This document shows, in pieces, positions 35,471-47,530 of a stretch of DNA of 64,000 nt. This DNA is from Liolophura sinensis. Lineage: Eukaryota; Mollusca; Polyplacophora; Chitonida; Chitonidae. The translations under genes were made by a program, and so were the position numbers. Numbering within the stretch: position 1 is the stretch's first letter; each line of letters starts with the position of its first letter. The notes under the pieces were generated by a model, which searched no databases, was not told the DNA's origin, and saw only the letters and a program-made list of their open reading frames with translations. Where the stretch lies: the NCBI RefSeq assembly GCF_032854445.1, contig NC_088296.1, forward strand, positions 15,489,485 through 15,553,484, given 5' to 3'.

Positions 35471-35754
35471 TGGGTGAGAGTGGCTCGTGTAATACAGTAT
35501 GTATATGTCGCTGACCCGGTCCATGGGTACAGAGGATCGGGTAATGGCCGCAACCGAATTAGCCAGACCTGGATTCGAGCGTAATTGGTCAGAGAGTAGT
35601 CGACTGTGGAAAGAAAAATGCTTTACCGGTAGTCTAATGAGCCAGCCTAAACTCAACCCCACCCCCATCTAAATCGTTTCCCCCAATAAAAGAAATTATT
35701 ACCGAAATAGAGCATTCGACCTGTGACCAATCCATTGTCAGGATTGTTCATTTT

Positions 35755-35895
35755 TGTCAAGAAGGTTTACAACACCACAGTCACATGGTGTCTTATGACG
35801 ATGAGAAGTGATTATGTGTGTGTACAGATACTGTGTTTTCTTGTTGAATGGTGAGTCCATACCGCCAAAGTGTTGCCGCCATTGAAGTATCAAGC
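35755..35895 (-). mobile_element. SINE family B2, diverged fragment
   Basis: cagtcacatggtgtcttatgacg and ccattgaagtatcaagccg match B2. Confidence 0.5.
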
Positions 35896-36545
35896 CGATG
35901 TCGTTTTATAGTATTTTTCAATAATTTACCCAGAAATTATATTTAATTTAGAACTTACTATCTAATATTGTCATACATGAAATTTGTATAACTTTAATAA
36001 GACAAGGTTTTGATATTGTAAAATAAAGTCAGTCCACGTAGTGATAATGTGTAGATATGCCGACCTGCCGGAGTGGTTTCCAACCATATCGTGACTGAGC
36101 GCTTGAGTTTCACACTGGTCAGCCGGATAGTGGTGAGTAGAGGTAGTAAATGGTCAAGTGTTTATGTGTCTGCTGTGTGCACGTCAGAAAAGACTAGTAG
36201 ACTGACATTCTCCTGTGCTCAGCTGCTGTTTTGATCTGATAAAACAAGTACCTTGTATACATACCATAAGAATTGATATTGTAAAATTACACTACTTTCT
36301 ATCTCGATCTGACGGAAGTTAACATTAGACCTTTTAATTTCCCACTCTGTGCCTTGCGTGATGGCTCTAAGTAAATAGCCGTGAGAACCTAACTTTGATC
36401 TTGTGTTCTGTAAACCCCAAAACATCCACAGATCGAACCTGCACGGTCAGTAAACAGGGGGTGTAAAGAGAAGAAGATACATATATATATTGTCTGATAG
36501 GGTATTACCTGTACCTTGTGTCCATGTCTTTGGGAAGTCGATCCT
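35896..36545. other. Intergenic, nothing recognised
   Basis: No supported gene. Confidence 0.35.
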
Positions 36546-36548
36546 GAG

Positions 36549-36805
36549 ATGAATGAATGAATGAATGAATATTTGGTGTTCAACCTCGTACTTAGCAATT
36601 TTTGCAGTCATTAAGTGTATGTACATGCACTGCGTCTTCTTGTCAAAGTGCTTCCACTACTGAAGTATCATGCCGAAGACACCAGACATGACACCATAAC
36701 CAGACCAACCAGTCCTGTTTCCTTGCTCTAGCCTCTCAGTGTGAGGCAGCAACAAGTACCATTTTAAGTGTAAACCCGGGTCCTCCCGACTTCGAGGCGG
36801 GAAGC
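36549..36805 (-). mobile_element. SINE family B2
   Basis: (gaat)n, ttggtgttcaacctcgtac, gccgaagacaccagacatg and a tRNA-like end with acccgggtcctcccgactt. Confidence 0.75.
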
Positions 36806-37449
36806 GTCGTTAAGAACTAAGAACACAGATAAATAACTGAATACAGTGTACTAACTCAGTCCCCACCTGCCATACCATATATGAACTGAACAGTCGTAGA
36901 AAAGGGGACACAACTCCTAAGGCCAGAATACTGGACTGTGTGGCCCAAATACAATGTACACATGCAAATTGAATATGTATAAAGCCACGCCCACTATTCC
37001 ACGATCACATGGCAATGTACGGGGCGTCGTAAAAGCGTGGTCAGAAATGCAAATAAAGGCCCAGTAGTTAGTCCAGGGCTTAAAAAAAGTGTTTTTTGTG
37101 TTAGCGGGTGGTTGGAAACTGAACATTGTATTGACAAAATAATTAAGTAGACAGCTGCAAACTTCTTTTCACTGAGGTCGTGATATATGGTTAGGTCTGG
37201 CGGCCATCTTTACCAAATCAAACACCTTTCTTGTCAGAAATACAAAAACGTGTAAATTATAACTATACTGGATTTTCTTTCATATCTTTTCTTATGATAC
37301 TTTAGAGTCAATTCACAGAAATTTTTTCTCTCAGTTTATATAATGTTAAGGTCAATAAAACGCTGAAGCGATATGAACACCACCAAAGCCGCCTTTGCGT
37401 TTTTGAGTAACCCAGCATTCTGAATATGTGTACACCAGTGATCAATAAA

Positions 37450-37800
37450 TTGTAATTAACATTATTGTCTTTTTCTGCTTAAGCCATGGTGTTAGGGGAT
37501 GTGTAATTTGCTACTATTTAAGCATTTACAGGAACAATTAGAATAAAATCCTAACTTTGGTAAACTGACACGAGGCCGGATTTCACCGGCTTAGTTGTGA
37601 CCGTTTACCAACAATCACACTGTCGTCGCTGCTTTGGTGTTACTCTCTATGCAGTACGTCTTATTTATACTGTATTAAACTGGCACGAGGCCGGATTTCA
37701 ACAGTCAGGCCCAATACGTGTGTACATTTAGTCGCTCTCTTCACACAGTCGTCGCTGCACTTGTTTTACTTCCCATACACTGCGTTTTTAATTATATTTT
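37450..37800 (-). mobile_element. Dispersed element family C, inverted, with partial duplication
   Basis: cttaagccatggtgttaggg, catttacaggaacaattag and cactgtcgtcgctgctttgg are the reverse of family C. The terminal part (ggcacgaggccggatttcaa to gtcgtcgctgcacttg) is repeated once more. Confidence 0.7.
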
Positions 37801-38159
37801 ATACATTAAATATCATTAAAAATATAAAAAAAGTGCAAAAATTGACCACCAAAACTAACCATGGGGGTACTAAGCTGTAGTTAATGCTGCGGATTTTCTT
37901 CACTGAATAATGTATGGGGTTTTTTTTAACACAGATATCTTGTCAAGGAAGTTATTATTCATATCGTGTATTTATTTTGAAGAAATAACAGTGCAAGAAT
38001 TCCTTCAAAATTAGAAAAACTCAATTCCATATCACTGACGTGGTGTATTGTTAACGTGGTTCGTGTAATCCCTAGTTAAACAGAAGCTCTTAACTGCGTG
38101 TAGCTAGTAATTACAGATAATTTGAAGCTTGCGTCATCTTATTTTCCCTTCAAATTTGA

Positions 38160-38250
38160 TTCATTATTATTTATTTGATTGGAGCTTTACGTCCACCTGA
38201 AGGATATTTCACTAATACGACGGCGGCCAGCATTATGGTGGGTGAATGGT
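38160..38250 (-). mobile_element. SINE family A fragment next to 18-bp array
   Basis: ttatttatttgattggagct, aggatatttcactaatacg and acggcggccagcattatgg, breaking off at the array. Confidence 0.78.
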
Positions 38251-38640
38251 GGTCAGACTCCAGGTGATGGTCTGACTCCGGGTGATGGTCAGACTCCAGG
38301 TGATGGTCAGACTCCAGGTGATGGTCTGACTCCGGGTGATGGTCAGATACCGGGTGATGGTCTGGCTCCGGGTGATGGTCTGACTCCGGGTGATGGTCAG
38401 ACTCCAGGTGATGGTCAGACTCCAGGTGATGGTCTGACTCCGGGTGATGGTCAGATTCCGGGTGATGGTCAGATTCCGGGTGATGGTCTGACTCCGGGTG
38501 ATGGTCTGACTCCGGGTGATGGTCAGACTCCAGGTGATGGTCAGATTCCGGGTGATGGTCAGGTTCCGGGTGATGGTCTGACTCCGGGTGATGGTCAGAT
38601 TCCAGGTGATGCTAAGGACTCTAGGTGATGGTAAGATTCA
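38251..38640. repeat. 18-bp minisatellite encoding GDG(L/Q)(T/I)P, about 20 copies
   Basis: ggtgatggtctgactccg and variants, all in one open frame on the plus strand. The frame runs from SINE sequence through the array to a stop at 38628. It looks like an expanded non-coding minisatellite rather than a gene: no splice context or signal was found. Confidence 0.93.
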
Positions 38641-38679
38641 GGTCTAACAGACTTCGCTAAACAGCAATGAATTAATGAA

Positions 38680-38910
38680 TTTATTTATTTCAGTTAGATG
38701 ATCAATGTTGTTAAATGCCATACGCCAAATTTTTTCACTTACACGATGACGGCCAGTTTTATGGGTAGATGAAACCAGTGCTAGGGGTAAAACCATCGAC
38801 TTTTGGCACGTTACTGTCAAGCTAACTCTGATGTGACGTACATTTTCGCACGCCGTGTATTTGTAGAAGATAAGAGGTCTTCAACGAACATTACGCTGTG
38901 TTACGGCCAC
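38680..38910 (-). mobile_element. Diverged SINE family A relative
   Basis: tttatttatttcagttagatg, tttttcacttacacgatgacg and ccagttttatgggtagatg resemble tail, core and body. Confidence 0.45.
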
Positions 38911-39079
38911 TGGACCTGTCGTCAACATCAGCATGCAGCATACAGTGACTGAATTAAAAAACAAGACAGCATAAACTTTTAGTGCGCTTTAAGTTTGATG
39001 TATCCTTTACAGTGTTATTGTATATTAAATGTGATGACAATACAATCATTTGAAGAAATCTAGCCAAACGACGTCTAAT

Positions 39080-39200
39080 AAAATGTAATTAACATCAATG
39101 CATTTTTGTTACTTAAGTCTTCTTAAGCCATGGCGCCAGAGGTTGTGTAATTTGCTTTCATTTAAGCATTTACACGAACAGTAAGAATAAAATCCTTTGA
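39080..39200 (-). mobile_element. Partial family C element, inverted
   Basis: cttaagccatggcgccagag and aagcatttacacgaacagta match the right part of family C. Confidence 0.6.
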
Positions 39201-40465
39201 TCTGCGCAAACGGCCACATGAGAATGGTAAATCACTTCTTTTTTTACATCACTGCACTCGTTAGAGAGCTCAAGCCCCAAGCCACTCAGGTGGTGTGTTC
39301 GAATCCAGACCATGTTTGCTCGTATTTTGTGCCAAATACACGTTGAAATAAGGCCGTTTTCAATAGTGGGAAGGGCACATTTACATGGGTCATTTACTTG
39401 TTACATATATAATCCTGAAAACAGCACAAAATACCTGTTCAAATAAATAAATAAATCCGTAGAAAACCAGACCAGGTGTGTGTGTGTGGTTGGGGGGGGG
39501 GGGGGGTGAATGGCTGTTACTTTTTTGGCGGAGTTAAAAATTTTAGCGCTAAATGGCAGTGCTGAAAGGAACTTTTTGCGTCGGCGCATGTACATTAATA
39601 ATTACCGACCCACGAAGTGAATCTATACAATAGGAGGATTAAACCTGTTTGTAAAACAAATATATGCTGTGTAAACAGGGAATATCCCAACTTTTATGTG
39701 ATAAGGGATTAATGTTTGAATTCCAAGAAAATAAATAGTAATTAAATAAGGATATAACTTTGTGTTACGCTTTTTAAATTCAGTGTTTGAGCAATTCTCC
39801 TGAGAAATTACCTGTACCGATATTCCTTTCGTGCAAAGGTAAACCTACCTGTAATTGAAGCATTATGGACAGGTGCGACGGTTTTTTTTCATTATTATTA
39901 AATTAAGCACGGACGACGTCATTCAATAGTACCGTTGTTAGTTTATTGATGCGGGTTGATATAAGTACAAAATCCTAACGGGAGCGGGTTTCAACAAACC
40001 GTTATTGATGTCCACGGAGTTTAATGTGTACTCATAGTCAATAAAACCCCTTTTTCTAACATGAATGCAGATCTTGGCAGAACCAACTTGGGCTGAATGG
40101 GACTGTGAAGGGTGGAGCACGGTACACTGTAGAGAAGAGTCAGGCCAGCTCACCCTTGCATATACCCAGTAATCTATGCAGAACACGACGTTATATATTC
40201 ACCAGGTTTATATCCACGTTAAAGCTCTTCAGACGTCTCTTCGAGGTTTTTACCTGGCGCAGTGATTGACGGACGTGAACTGCGTTGACGGACGTAACAG
40301 GTGGTAAGTATATTGAGCAATTTATGGAGGTTATATACCAGAATCCTATTGCTGTATAAGAGAGATTAAACATAACACAGATGTCTCCAGAAGACATCTT
40401 CTCCGAAGCCCTAAGGATTTATTGTCATGTGCATAATCATAGTGGATGGGTCATGGGTTTCCCCC
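39201..40465. other. Intergenic, no gene seen
   Basis: Contains a G-tract at 39492-39506. Short frames only. Confidence 0.35.
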
Positions 40466-40469
40466 CGGG

Positions 40470-40685
40470 AAATGTTCTCATTAATGTGGTCACTGTGAGT
40501 TCTAGTCCAGCTCATGCTGGCTTCCTTTCCGGTCGTATGTGGGAAGGTCTTCCAGCAAACAGCGAATGGTTTTTCAGCAACCTGCGGATGGTCATCCATT
40601 TCCCCAACCATAATGCTGGCCGCTTTTGTATAAGTGAAATTTTCTTGAGTACATCGTATAACATCAATCAAATAAATAAATAAAT
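40470..40685 (+). mobile_element. SINE family A, 5'-truncated
   Basis: ttctagtccagctcatgctgg, gtcgtatgtgggaaggtct, internal partial duplication of cagcaaac-gcgaatgg, core and (aaat)n tail. Confidence 0.82.
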
Positions 40686-41029
40686 CAAGCAGAGTGGTCG
40701 GATATATTTGTTGATGCAGTTAGTGTTTTGTGTCATTCTTAAGGGGTTAGGGTGCTTCTATACATGTTACAGCGGTCGTATCTAAACATGGACGAAACCT
40801 TGTTGCCCGGGGTTAAGTACCTGACAACTCAGGGTTTATGAAAGAGAACAATAAAAACACGAGTCACCTTTGTCGAAACACCAAGGACCCTTCTCCCCCT
40901 AGGACTAACTTTCTTGAGATTTAGTCCACGTGTACGATGTGTGATCGATATTCGATAATAACATAGCACAGTGTACTTTACCTACCATCATAAGGAGCCC
41001 TTATTCTGAATGAACACGCCTTTTGAATG

Positions 41030-41312
41030 AGATCCAGAGTCTATCCTGGGTCGGGTCACACCTAAGACCCTACAAAAAAAGGACAGAAAAGATAGTTTGA
41101 CCAGTATCAGTATAATTTCTCGGGCGGGGTGCCTTACTTGCCTTCGGTAAGTCGTCTCAGTGAAGCAGCACTAGATAAAAGAGCGGTGGAAATCCGTTCT
41201 GCAGCAAGGAAGCACATTACATACTCTCTAAGGATTCCTTCGTCGTCATATGACTGAAAAATTGTTCAGCACGACGTTAAAGCCCAAGCACTCACTCACT
41301 CACTCACTTACT
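41030..41312 (+). mobile_element. SINE family B, full length, plus orientation
   Basis: tcctgggtcgggtcacacc, gccttcggtaagtcgtctc, gagcggtggaaatccgttc, catatgactgaaaaattgtt and (cact)n at the end. Confidence 0.8.
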
Positions 41313-41795
41313 GTTTCGAATGATCAGCTGTCAGGCCTCATTTCAGTATATCTATTTTGTAACCACTATATGTTAAAGGAAAAGGCCTTTAAAGAGCTAA
41401 AGGTGTTTAAAGATTTCAATTCTAAGGTAAGCTGTATGGACCGTACGATCAGGGTTTAGGATCTTTGACGTCACAGGAAGATTTTTCCAACTCTATTCAC
41501 GACACTAGAGGTTGGAATAACTCTTTTTACCAATGAGCAAAAGATTACTGAAATAATGTCCCCAAAAATTCCTTCCTTCTGGTCAACATCAGGAAAAAAG
41601 TGTGATTTGACGTCAGAGTTCCTAGATAGCGTCAGCATGGCCCATAAAACGTACCATAGTAAACAAATATTTGAATGCCTTTCAACACCATAAATAAAAT
41701 CTGAAAAAAATAAAAAGTATTTTACGCATAGTTTTCGTTTTCTGTACGATGAAACTTACTTCACATTTTAGTTTTCTTTAACCTTAAGCAATTTC
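41313..41795. other. Intergenic, nothing recognised
   Basis: No supported gene. Confidence 0.35.
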
Positions 41796-41799
41796 GACT

Positions 41800-42010
41800 A
41801 AATGTTTTTCCATGACTGGTATTTAATGTCAATCTCATGGGGTATTTCCTTTACAAGGCGGCTGTAAGGTTTATGGGTGGAATAAACCAGCTCACCTTGC
41901 CAAGAACCTAACAGATCTCTTGACTTAAAACCGCTATCTAACAAACGAGAGCTGGATTCGAACTTGCGACTTCGATGGTGAGGGTCTTTGTTGAGCTCTC
42001 TGCGCAGTGG
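41800..42010 (-). mobile_element. Diverged tRNA-headed SINE
   Basis: taaggtttatgggtggaat, ccagctcaccttgccaagaac and reverse B-box-like tggattcgaacttgcgac. Confidence 0.45.
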
Positions 42011-43380
42011 CAAGAGAGAGCTTTTATTATATGTTCAAAGTTCGTCCCCACATGCATTACACGAGCAGTGTTTTGTCTACACGTGGTTACTCAGATCCAC
42101 ATTTTGTGCTCGCTAACGATATATGTGTCCCCCACGTTTATGTGGGGTCCCCACATTCTGGGGTCCCAGTATTCCTTTAACTCCAATTAAATCCGTGCAG
42201 TAGGCTTAACTATCCTGGGGTATTGAATACCTGACCTACTTACCTGACAAAGCCTTTCACTGGCGCGTGATAATCCCTTAATCCAGGTCGCTAACACCCA
42301 CTGTGAAACGCCTGCCAAATGGCGGAGTAGTTTTCGTACGAAAATATAAGAGCGACTCTATACCGCTTTCTCTGAGGCGGGGACCCTAATGCTTTAATCG
42401 TCCATCTTGTTCATCAGCATAAGAATTTCCTGTGAAGAGTTACATCATAAGTCCATCCATTTCAAGTCTGAATCACACAATCCTGCATTCTGATTGGCCA
42501 GATCCGGACGCTATGAGAGCTAATCTTGTGAAAAGGGGGTCTTGTTTTTGGACGGGTTAAAGCCTTCTTCTGGAAGCCCTATTGTTTTGTCCCTGACACT
42601 TTTGGCAGAACAAATATCAACCGATTTCAATGAAATTTAAGTAGGTTTTACTTTTTGTGCTCGAAGTACCGGGCTCGAGAGTATATCACGAATAAAACTT
42701 TGTGATCACACAAACAAACAAGTAAGTTGCTGGGAAAACTCCGCAACTCCACAAAATTACTGACATAAAGCTGCATCTGGCTTCACCGCAATGGTATGTA
42801 CTCGAGCACTCGATCTAATATGCCAACAGGCATTCGGGGCACTAACTGTTGGTAATCAGTATGCGCATACATATATTGTTGTGATGCGGTACCATGCTTC
42901 AACGAAAGCTAAGGATATTCATTCGAGTATGTCGCTCTGTACGTATCCGTGTGTCTGTCCGTCTCTCTGTCTGTAACGCTTTGCTTTCCGTGCAATAAAA
43001 AAATTATACACTTTGCATGTAATTTTGGGTGCAAATTCACTTTCTGCAGCCTCATATGTTCGAAAAGCAACAAGAATCGTGGATGTTTTTGTTTTTCCTT
43101 TCTATATACTGATTTCCTTGATTCTGATTGGTCGTTAATTTCCGTATCATAATAGGTTCTATTATTTTCTGATTTGATGGTAAACATTCCGACTTCATTT
43201 TAGATCAAGTTCAAAAAACAAGCTTTCTTCATACAGAAATTTTGCATATTTAGCGCACGATATAAATTATCTTGTTTTCATCATATGTTTGAAATAAGAC
43301 AGTGGGTTCTGTAAAGACGTGTAACGTGCCTTCTGTTCACATAAGACGTAACGTGGATTATAGATGGAACCAGTTGTGAA
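42011..43380. other. Intergenic, nothing recognised
   Basis: A short tctgtc-rich stretch lies near 42955-42975. No supported gene. Confidence 0.35.
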
Positions 43381-43384
43381 CAAT

Positions 43385-43660
43385 TTATTTAGTGATTGTT
43401 GCTTAACACCACACTTAAAACGTTTTCATTTATACGACGGCGAGAAGTTTTAAGGGTGAAGGAATCCGCAGTGTCCGGCTTAAACTACCCACATTTCCCC
43501 GTCTAAAACCTGTTCCCCGTCTAATGCCGATATCCCATCCAAAATCCGGTCCCCGTCCAAGCCCGTTGCCCGTCCAAACCCGGACTTGAGCCCGTACCTC
43601 CTATAGCTTAGTCATTGAAAGGCAAGCGCCTTTAACCACTGGCCTATTGCCCGCCCCCGC
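43385..43660 (-). mobile_element. Diverged SINE with cc-rich internal expansion
   Basis: ttatttagtgattgttgctt, catttatacgacggcgag and tttaagggtgaaggaatcc resemble tail, core and body. Then four copies of a cccgtccaaacccg-like unit and a tRNA-like end follow. Confidence 0.45.
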
Positions 43661-44345
43661 ACTGTACTGTTATGCAATTTTCCTCACATACTTTGAGCGT
43701 TTACACCATGTGTATATAAGTAATTATTATAATCATATACTGTAACTAAGTTATTCCTGGTTAATTAAACTGATACACGCTAGAAGGTGATCAGTGTGTC
43801 CATGATGTTTTCAAGCGTGCACTCCTTCATTTGTTGTGCTAATTCATCTGACGCAAGACTTAATCAGCCTGGAGTATCGGTCAAGACATGACAATCGATG
43901 CACGTTCATCACACCCTTGGAAATAGGGCGAAATTGAACTGCACGAGATTTCAGAAGTACTGATGTACTACGCATTTGTGTAACTACCCATGACCCAGTA
44001 ACATGAAGTGCCCCCACTCAGATGGGAGAACCTTTCCCGCCTAAAGCTTAAACAAAATTCGAACATATATTGTCAGCTCTGTAGTTTATCGTTAAGTTCT
44101 GTACTTGCCATGACACTATGATTGGTTTACGGGCGAAGGAAACTGAACTGAGCCGAAACGAACTACCTACCTTTGGTAAGTGCCTCATAAACCACCTGAC
44201 TTACAGTCGGTGTCGAGATGGTAAGAGGTGGATTCGAGACCGAGGCTTCATTGGTTATGGGAAGATCAGGTAAAAGCGCTTGATGTGCGCGGGGCAGTGT
44301 TGTTTACACGAGCGCAGCTATATATACTTTTAAAAAAAAATGGAG

Positions 44346-44690
44346 ACCGCTTCGGTGGCCTCACGGATAGAGCGTCCTCCTCGAAATCGGGAGACCCGGG
44401 ATCAAACCCTGGCCGAGTGATACTTGTTGCTACCTTGATCGGCACTCACCACTAAGACGTTAGAGCAAGGAAACAAGATTGGCCAGGTGTCAGTATAATG
44501 TGACTGGGTGGGGTGTCATATCTGGTGTGTTCTGCATGATACGTCATTGGCGGCAGGACCAGCCTTTGGCGGTTTTTGTACTCGCCCTGCCACAAGAAGA
44601 CACAGTGTATGTACACGTACCTTATGGCTCCTCGCCTTCATATGACTGAAAAATTGTTACATACGACGTAAAAACCCATGCATATATACA
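44346..44690 (+). mobile_element. SINE family B2, full length with tRNA-like head
   Basis: Head cggtggcctcacggatagag with B-box-like gggatcaaaccctgg. Then ggccaggtgtcagtataatg, cctgccacaagaagacacag and the core catatgactgaaaaattgtt. It shows that family B also starts with a tRNA-derived head. Confidence 0.8.
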
Positions 44691-45194
44691 TTCAAACATG
44701 AAAAATGGAAGTCTTTCTCACGTCTATTTAGATTTATGCTGACCTCACATATGGATATCTACTCTTCATTTTTAATGCGTACTCTCTTAACGACCCTTGG
44801 CAAATAATTCCTCCATTTCCGATGTGGAAGTTTGCTCAATTCAAAAAGAAAAAATAAAAAAGCGGCTCGCATGGGAAGCTCTTATTCATAAAAAATAGAA
44901 AGGAAGAGCTTTACTTTTAGCATTTCTTGATCTATTCATAGATACGCATAATAATATACCATAAAGGATGAGGGTCTATGCCTGTCGGGTGTGTTTGTGA
45001 ATAAAGACTTTTTAAATAGGGAGACGTCTGGGAGTGGAGGGGAGAGGGTCTGTAGTGGGAGAGGGGTCTGTATTATGAAGTCAGTGCATTTAATGCTACA
45101 TACACTTATTCAGTACATTGACAGCATTGATTATATTGAAGTAATGTATATTGTAATACAGACTAATGTATTTTACAGCAACTGGACAAACTCT

Positions 45195-45385
45195 GCAGGT
45201 GTTATTTATTTGTTTATTTATATAATTGGTGTTTTACGCAGTACTCAACAATATTTCACTCATACGACGGCCGCCAGCCTTATGGTGTGAGGAAACCGGG
45301 TAGAGCCCGGGGAAAACCCACTGCCATCCACAGGTTGCTGACAGACATTCCCAGGAGAGAAACCCAGCTGTTGGGTTATTCTTTT
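45195..45385 (-). mobile_element. SINE family A, head truncated
   Basis: gtttatttatataattggtg, gtactcaacaatatttcact, gtagagcccggggaaaacc and catccacaggttgctgac. Confidence 0.82.
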
Positions 45386-46700
45386 GCACCTGCAAGCTAG
45401 CCACTCGTTTCATGGTAACTTCTTGAAAAAAAAAATACGGTAGATTAAATTGAAAGTTATGGGCACACCTCTCCCACCCTTTCCTACATCATTCCATCTT
45501 CCCCTATGTAAAACTAGTGATACCAACAAGGTTGCCGCGTGAAGTTTCGTGAAAATCTAGTTTATTGAGTTATCCAGATATTTTTTCTCTGGCAATTTCT
45601 TTTTTATTGTAAAAGTCATCTCCATGTAATGATATAATAGGTAACGTATACAAAAAAAAAGAATTCTTGTCACTTGTCACATGATCTAATGCGTTGTTAC
45701 CGGCACTCGGGGATAATTGCCATAGATACATGTAGGCAAGAAAAACAGGTATGGAATGTATTAAAGATACATTTTCGCGATGGCCGCGACTGCTCGCATT
45801 AAATTGACAGGTTTTTTACCCTCTGGCCCTCTTTACAAAAAAAAGAAAATTCTAAGATCAGTTATACTGGAGATGAAATCTCTTCACTCGTAAACCTACA
45901 CAGGAACATTTTTTTTAATGTTTTTGACGATGTTTTCTTAAGAAACTTAAGAAAACTCTTAAATGACAGAAGAAAAACCAACAGCTCTCGCAATAACAGT
46001 ATTACAAACCTATTATCAGATCTTTGGTCAGCCATTGAGAAGGCAGAATTCTGGAAGTTTTCCTTACCAGGTACATTAGTGATTTTGTTGTATACCGGTA
46101 TGTACACACAAAATACATGAAGCCCTCTGGTTGCTGACATGTGGTCGATGACACAAAAAACGAAACCCATTGAAGGCAATACATGTACAATATTACCTCC
46201 AAACACTGAAGATCCAAGCCTTCAAGATCCAAAATGCAGAGTATTATCTCTGTTGTGTTTAGTGTATTATTCTCGCCTTCCCCCCCCCCCACCCCCCGCC
46301 CCACCCCTCAAAAAAATCTCAAAAATCAGAAAATGTGGTAACAGAAACCTTAAATTGTTTGTTTAATTGAATGCCTCACGTTAAAATATGGGAAGACAAA
46401 ACTCTGACAAACTGTTTGAGCGACAGAGCTACTCACAAGCCTAAAAGGATGTATATGAAGTAGGAGTGGGTGTAAGGTAAACATTCAGGCTTCACTGTTC
46501 CTAAAATGATTTTACTGACATAAAAGGGAAAATAGTGCTTATATGAGCTTTGTGCGTGAAATAGCTGGCTGGTAAGGTACCGCCCTTCACAGTCCAGTTC
46601 AGCGCTATGCAAATATTAGCAGTTTTAATGGCGTCTGATATGTTTTAGACCACGTGGCAATCCCCCCAAAACACAAGTGCAACAGCAACAGCATGTTTGT
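45386..46700. other. Intergenic, no gene seen
   Basis: Contains a C-rich tract at 46278-46308. Short frames only. Confidence 0.35.
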
Positions 46701-46711
46701 GTATAAAATAA

Positions 46712-47032
46712 AAGATAATTGAGAAGGGTAAACAATATAACTGAGAAGGGTGAACAATATGACTGCGAAGGGTAAGCAATATAACTGAAAAGATAAACAA
46801 TATTACTGAAAAGGTAAACAATATAACTGAAAAGGTAAAGAATATAACTGAGAAGGATAAACAATATAACTGAAAAGGTAAACAATATAGCTGAGAAGGA
46901 TAAACAATTTAACCGAAAATGTAAACAATATAGCTGAGAAGGATAAACGATATAACTGAAAAGGTAAACAATATAACCTAGAAGGGTAAACAATATAACT
47001 AAGAAGGGTAAACAATATAACTGAAAAAAAAT
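46712..47032. repeat. About 21-23-bp minisatellite
   Basis: About 15 imperfect copies of ggtaaacaatataactga with aag or gaagg spacers. Overlapping minus-strand frames rich in LYSYIVY are artefacts of it. Confidence 0.9.
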
Positions 47033-47439
47033 CAAAACGATTTTCAATACTGCTCAACAAACACACACTTCATAGACGTTTTGTTTTGTCCTCTTTGAAG
47101 ATGGTTCTGTTTTCTGGTTCTGTTTTCGGGTGCTGTTTTCTATATTATCTTTGGCACTTGTACAGCAATGTCTCTTTTCAGTTGTCCACTCATTCCACTT
47201 CCACCCCATCTTGAAGCAAAAGACTGGGATCTGAACACAAGCAGTTTTTAATTGAGTTTACCCTGAAGTACATAATCCTCAGTCTTATTTGCTTTTCGAG
47301 ATGAATACTTGTAATGCTATGCTATACTATACTGGTCATGGCGTATGATATCTCGACAAAAAAAAAAGAAACATGACGTTATCAGACGCAGAATGATCTT
47401 TTTAAGCATTTTGAAATTCTATGCCACACCTTGTCATGA

Positions 47440-47530
47440 TTTGAACTCAGGTCTCTGACTTACGACATTTACTAGGCCGACGCTCTACCATCTCAGGCAT
47501 CCAAGTGGAGCGATGCAGAGGTGCATAAAC
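47440..47530 (-). mobile_element. Isolated tRNA-like SINE head
   Basis: On the minus strand, ctgagatggtagagcgtcgg (A-box-like) and gacctgagttcaaatcatg (B-box-like) are correctly spaced. No intact cloverleaf acceptor stem is evident. Confidence 0.4.

Noticed and set aside
44346-44425. Functional tRNA gene
   Set aside because: A and B boxes are present, but the sequence continues into the SINE body and no paired acceptor stem is seen.
46625-47047. 140-residue minus-strand hydrophobic frame (LFSYIVYPSQ)
   Set aside because: Translation of the roughly 22-bp minisatellite, not a membrane protein.
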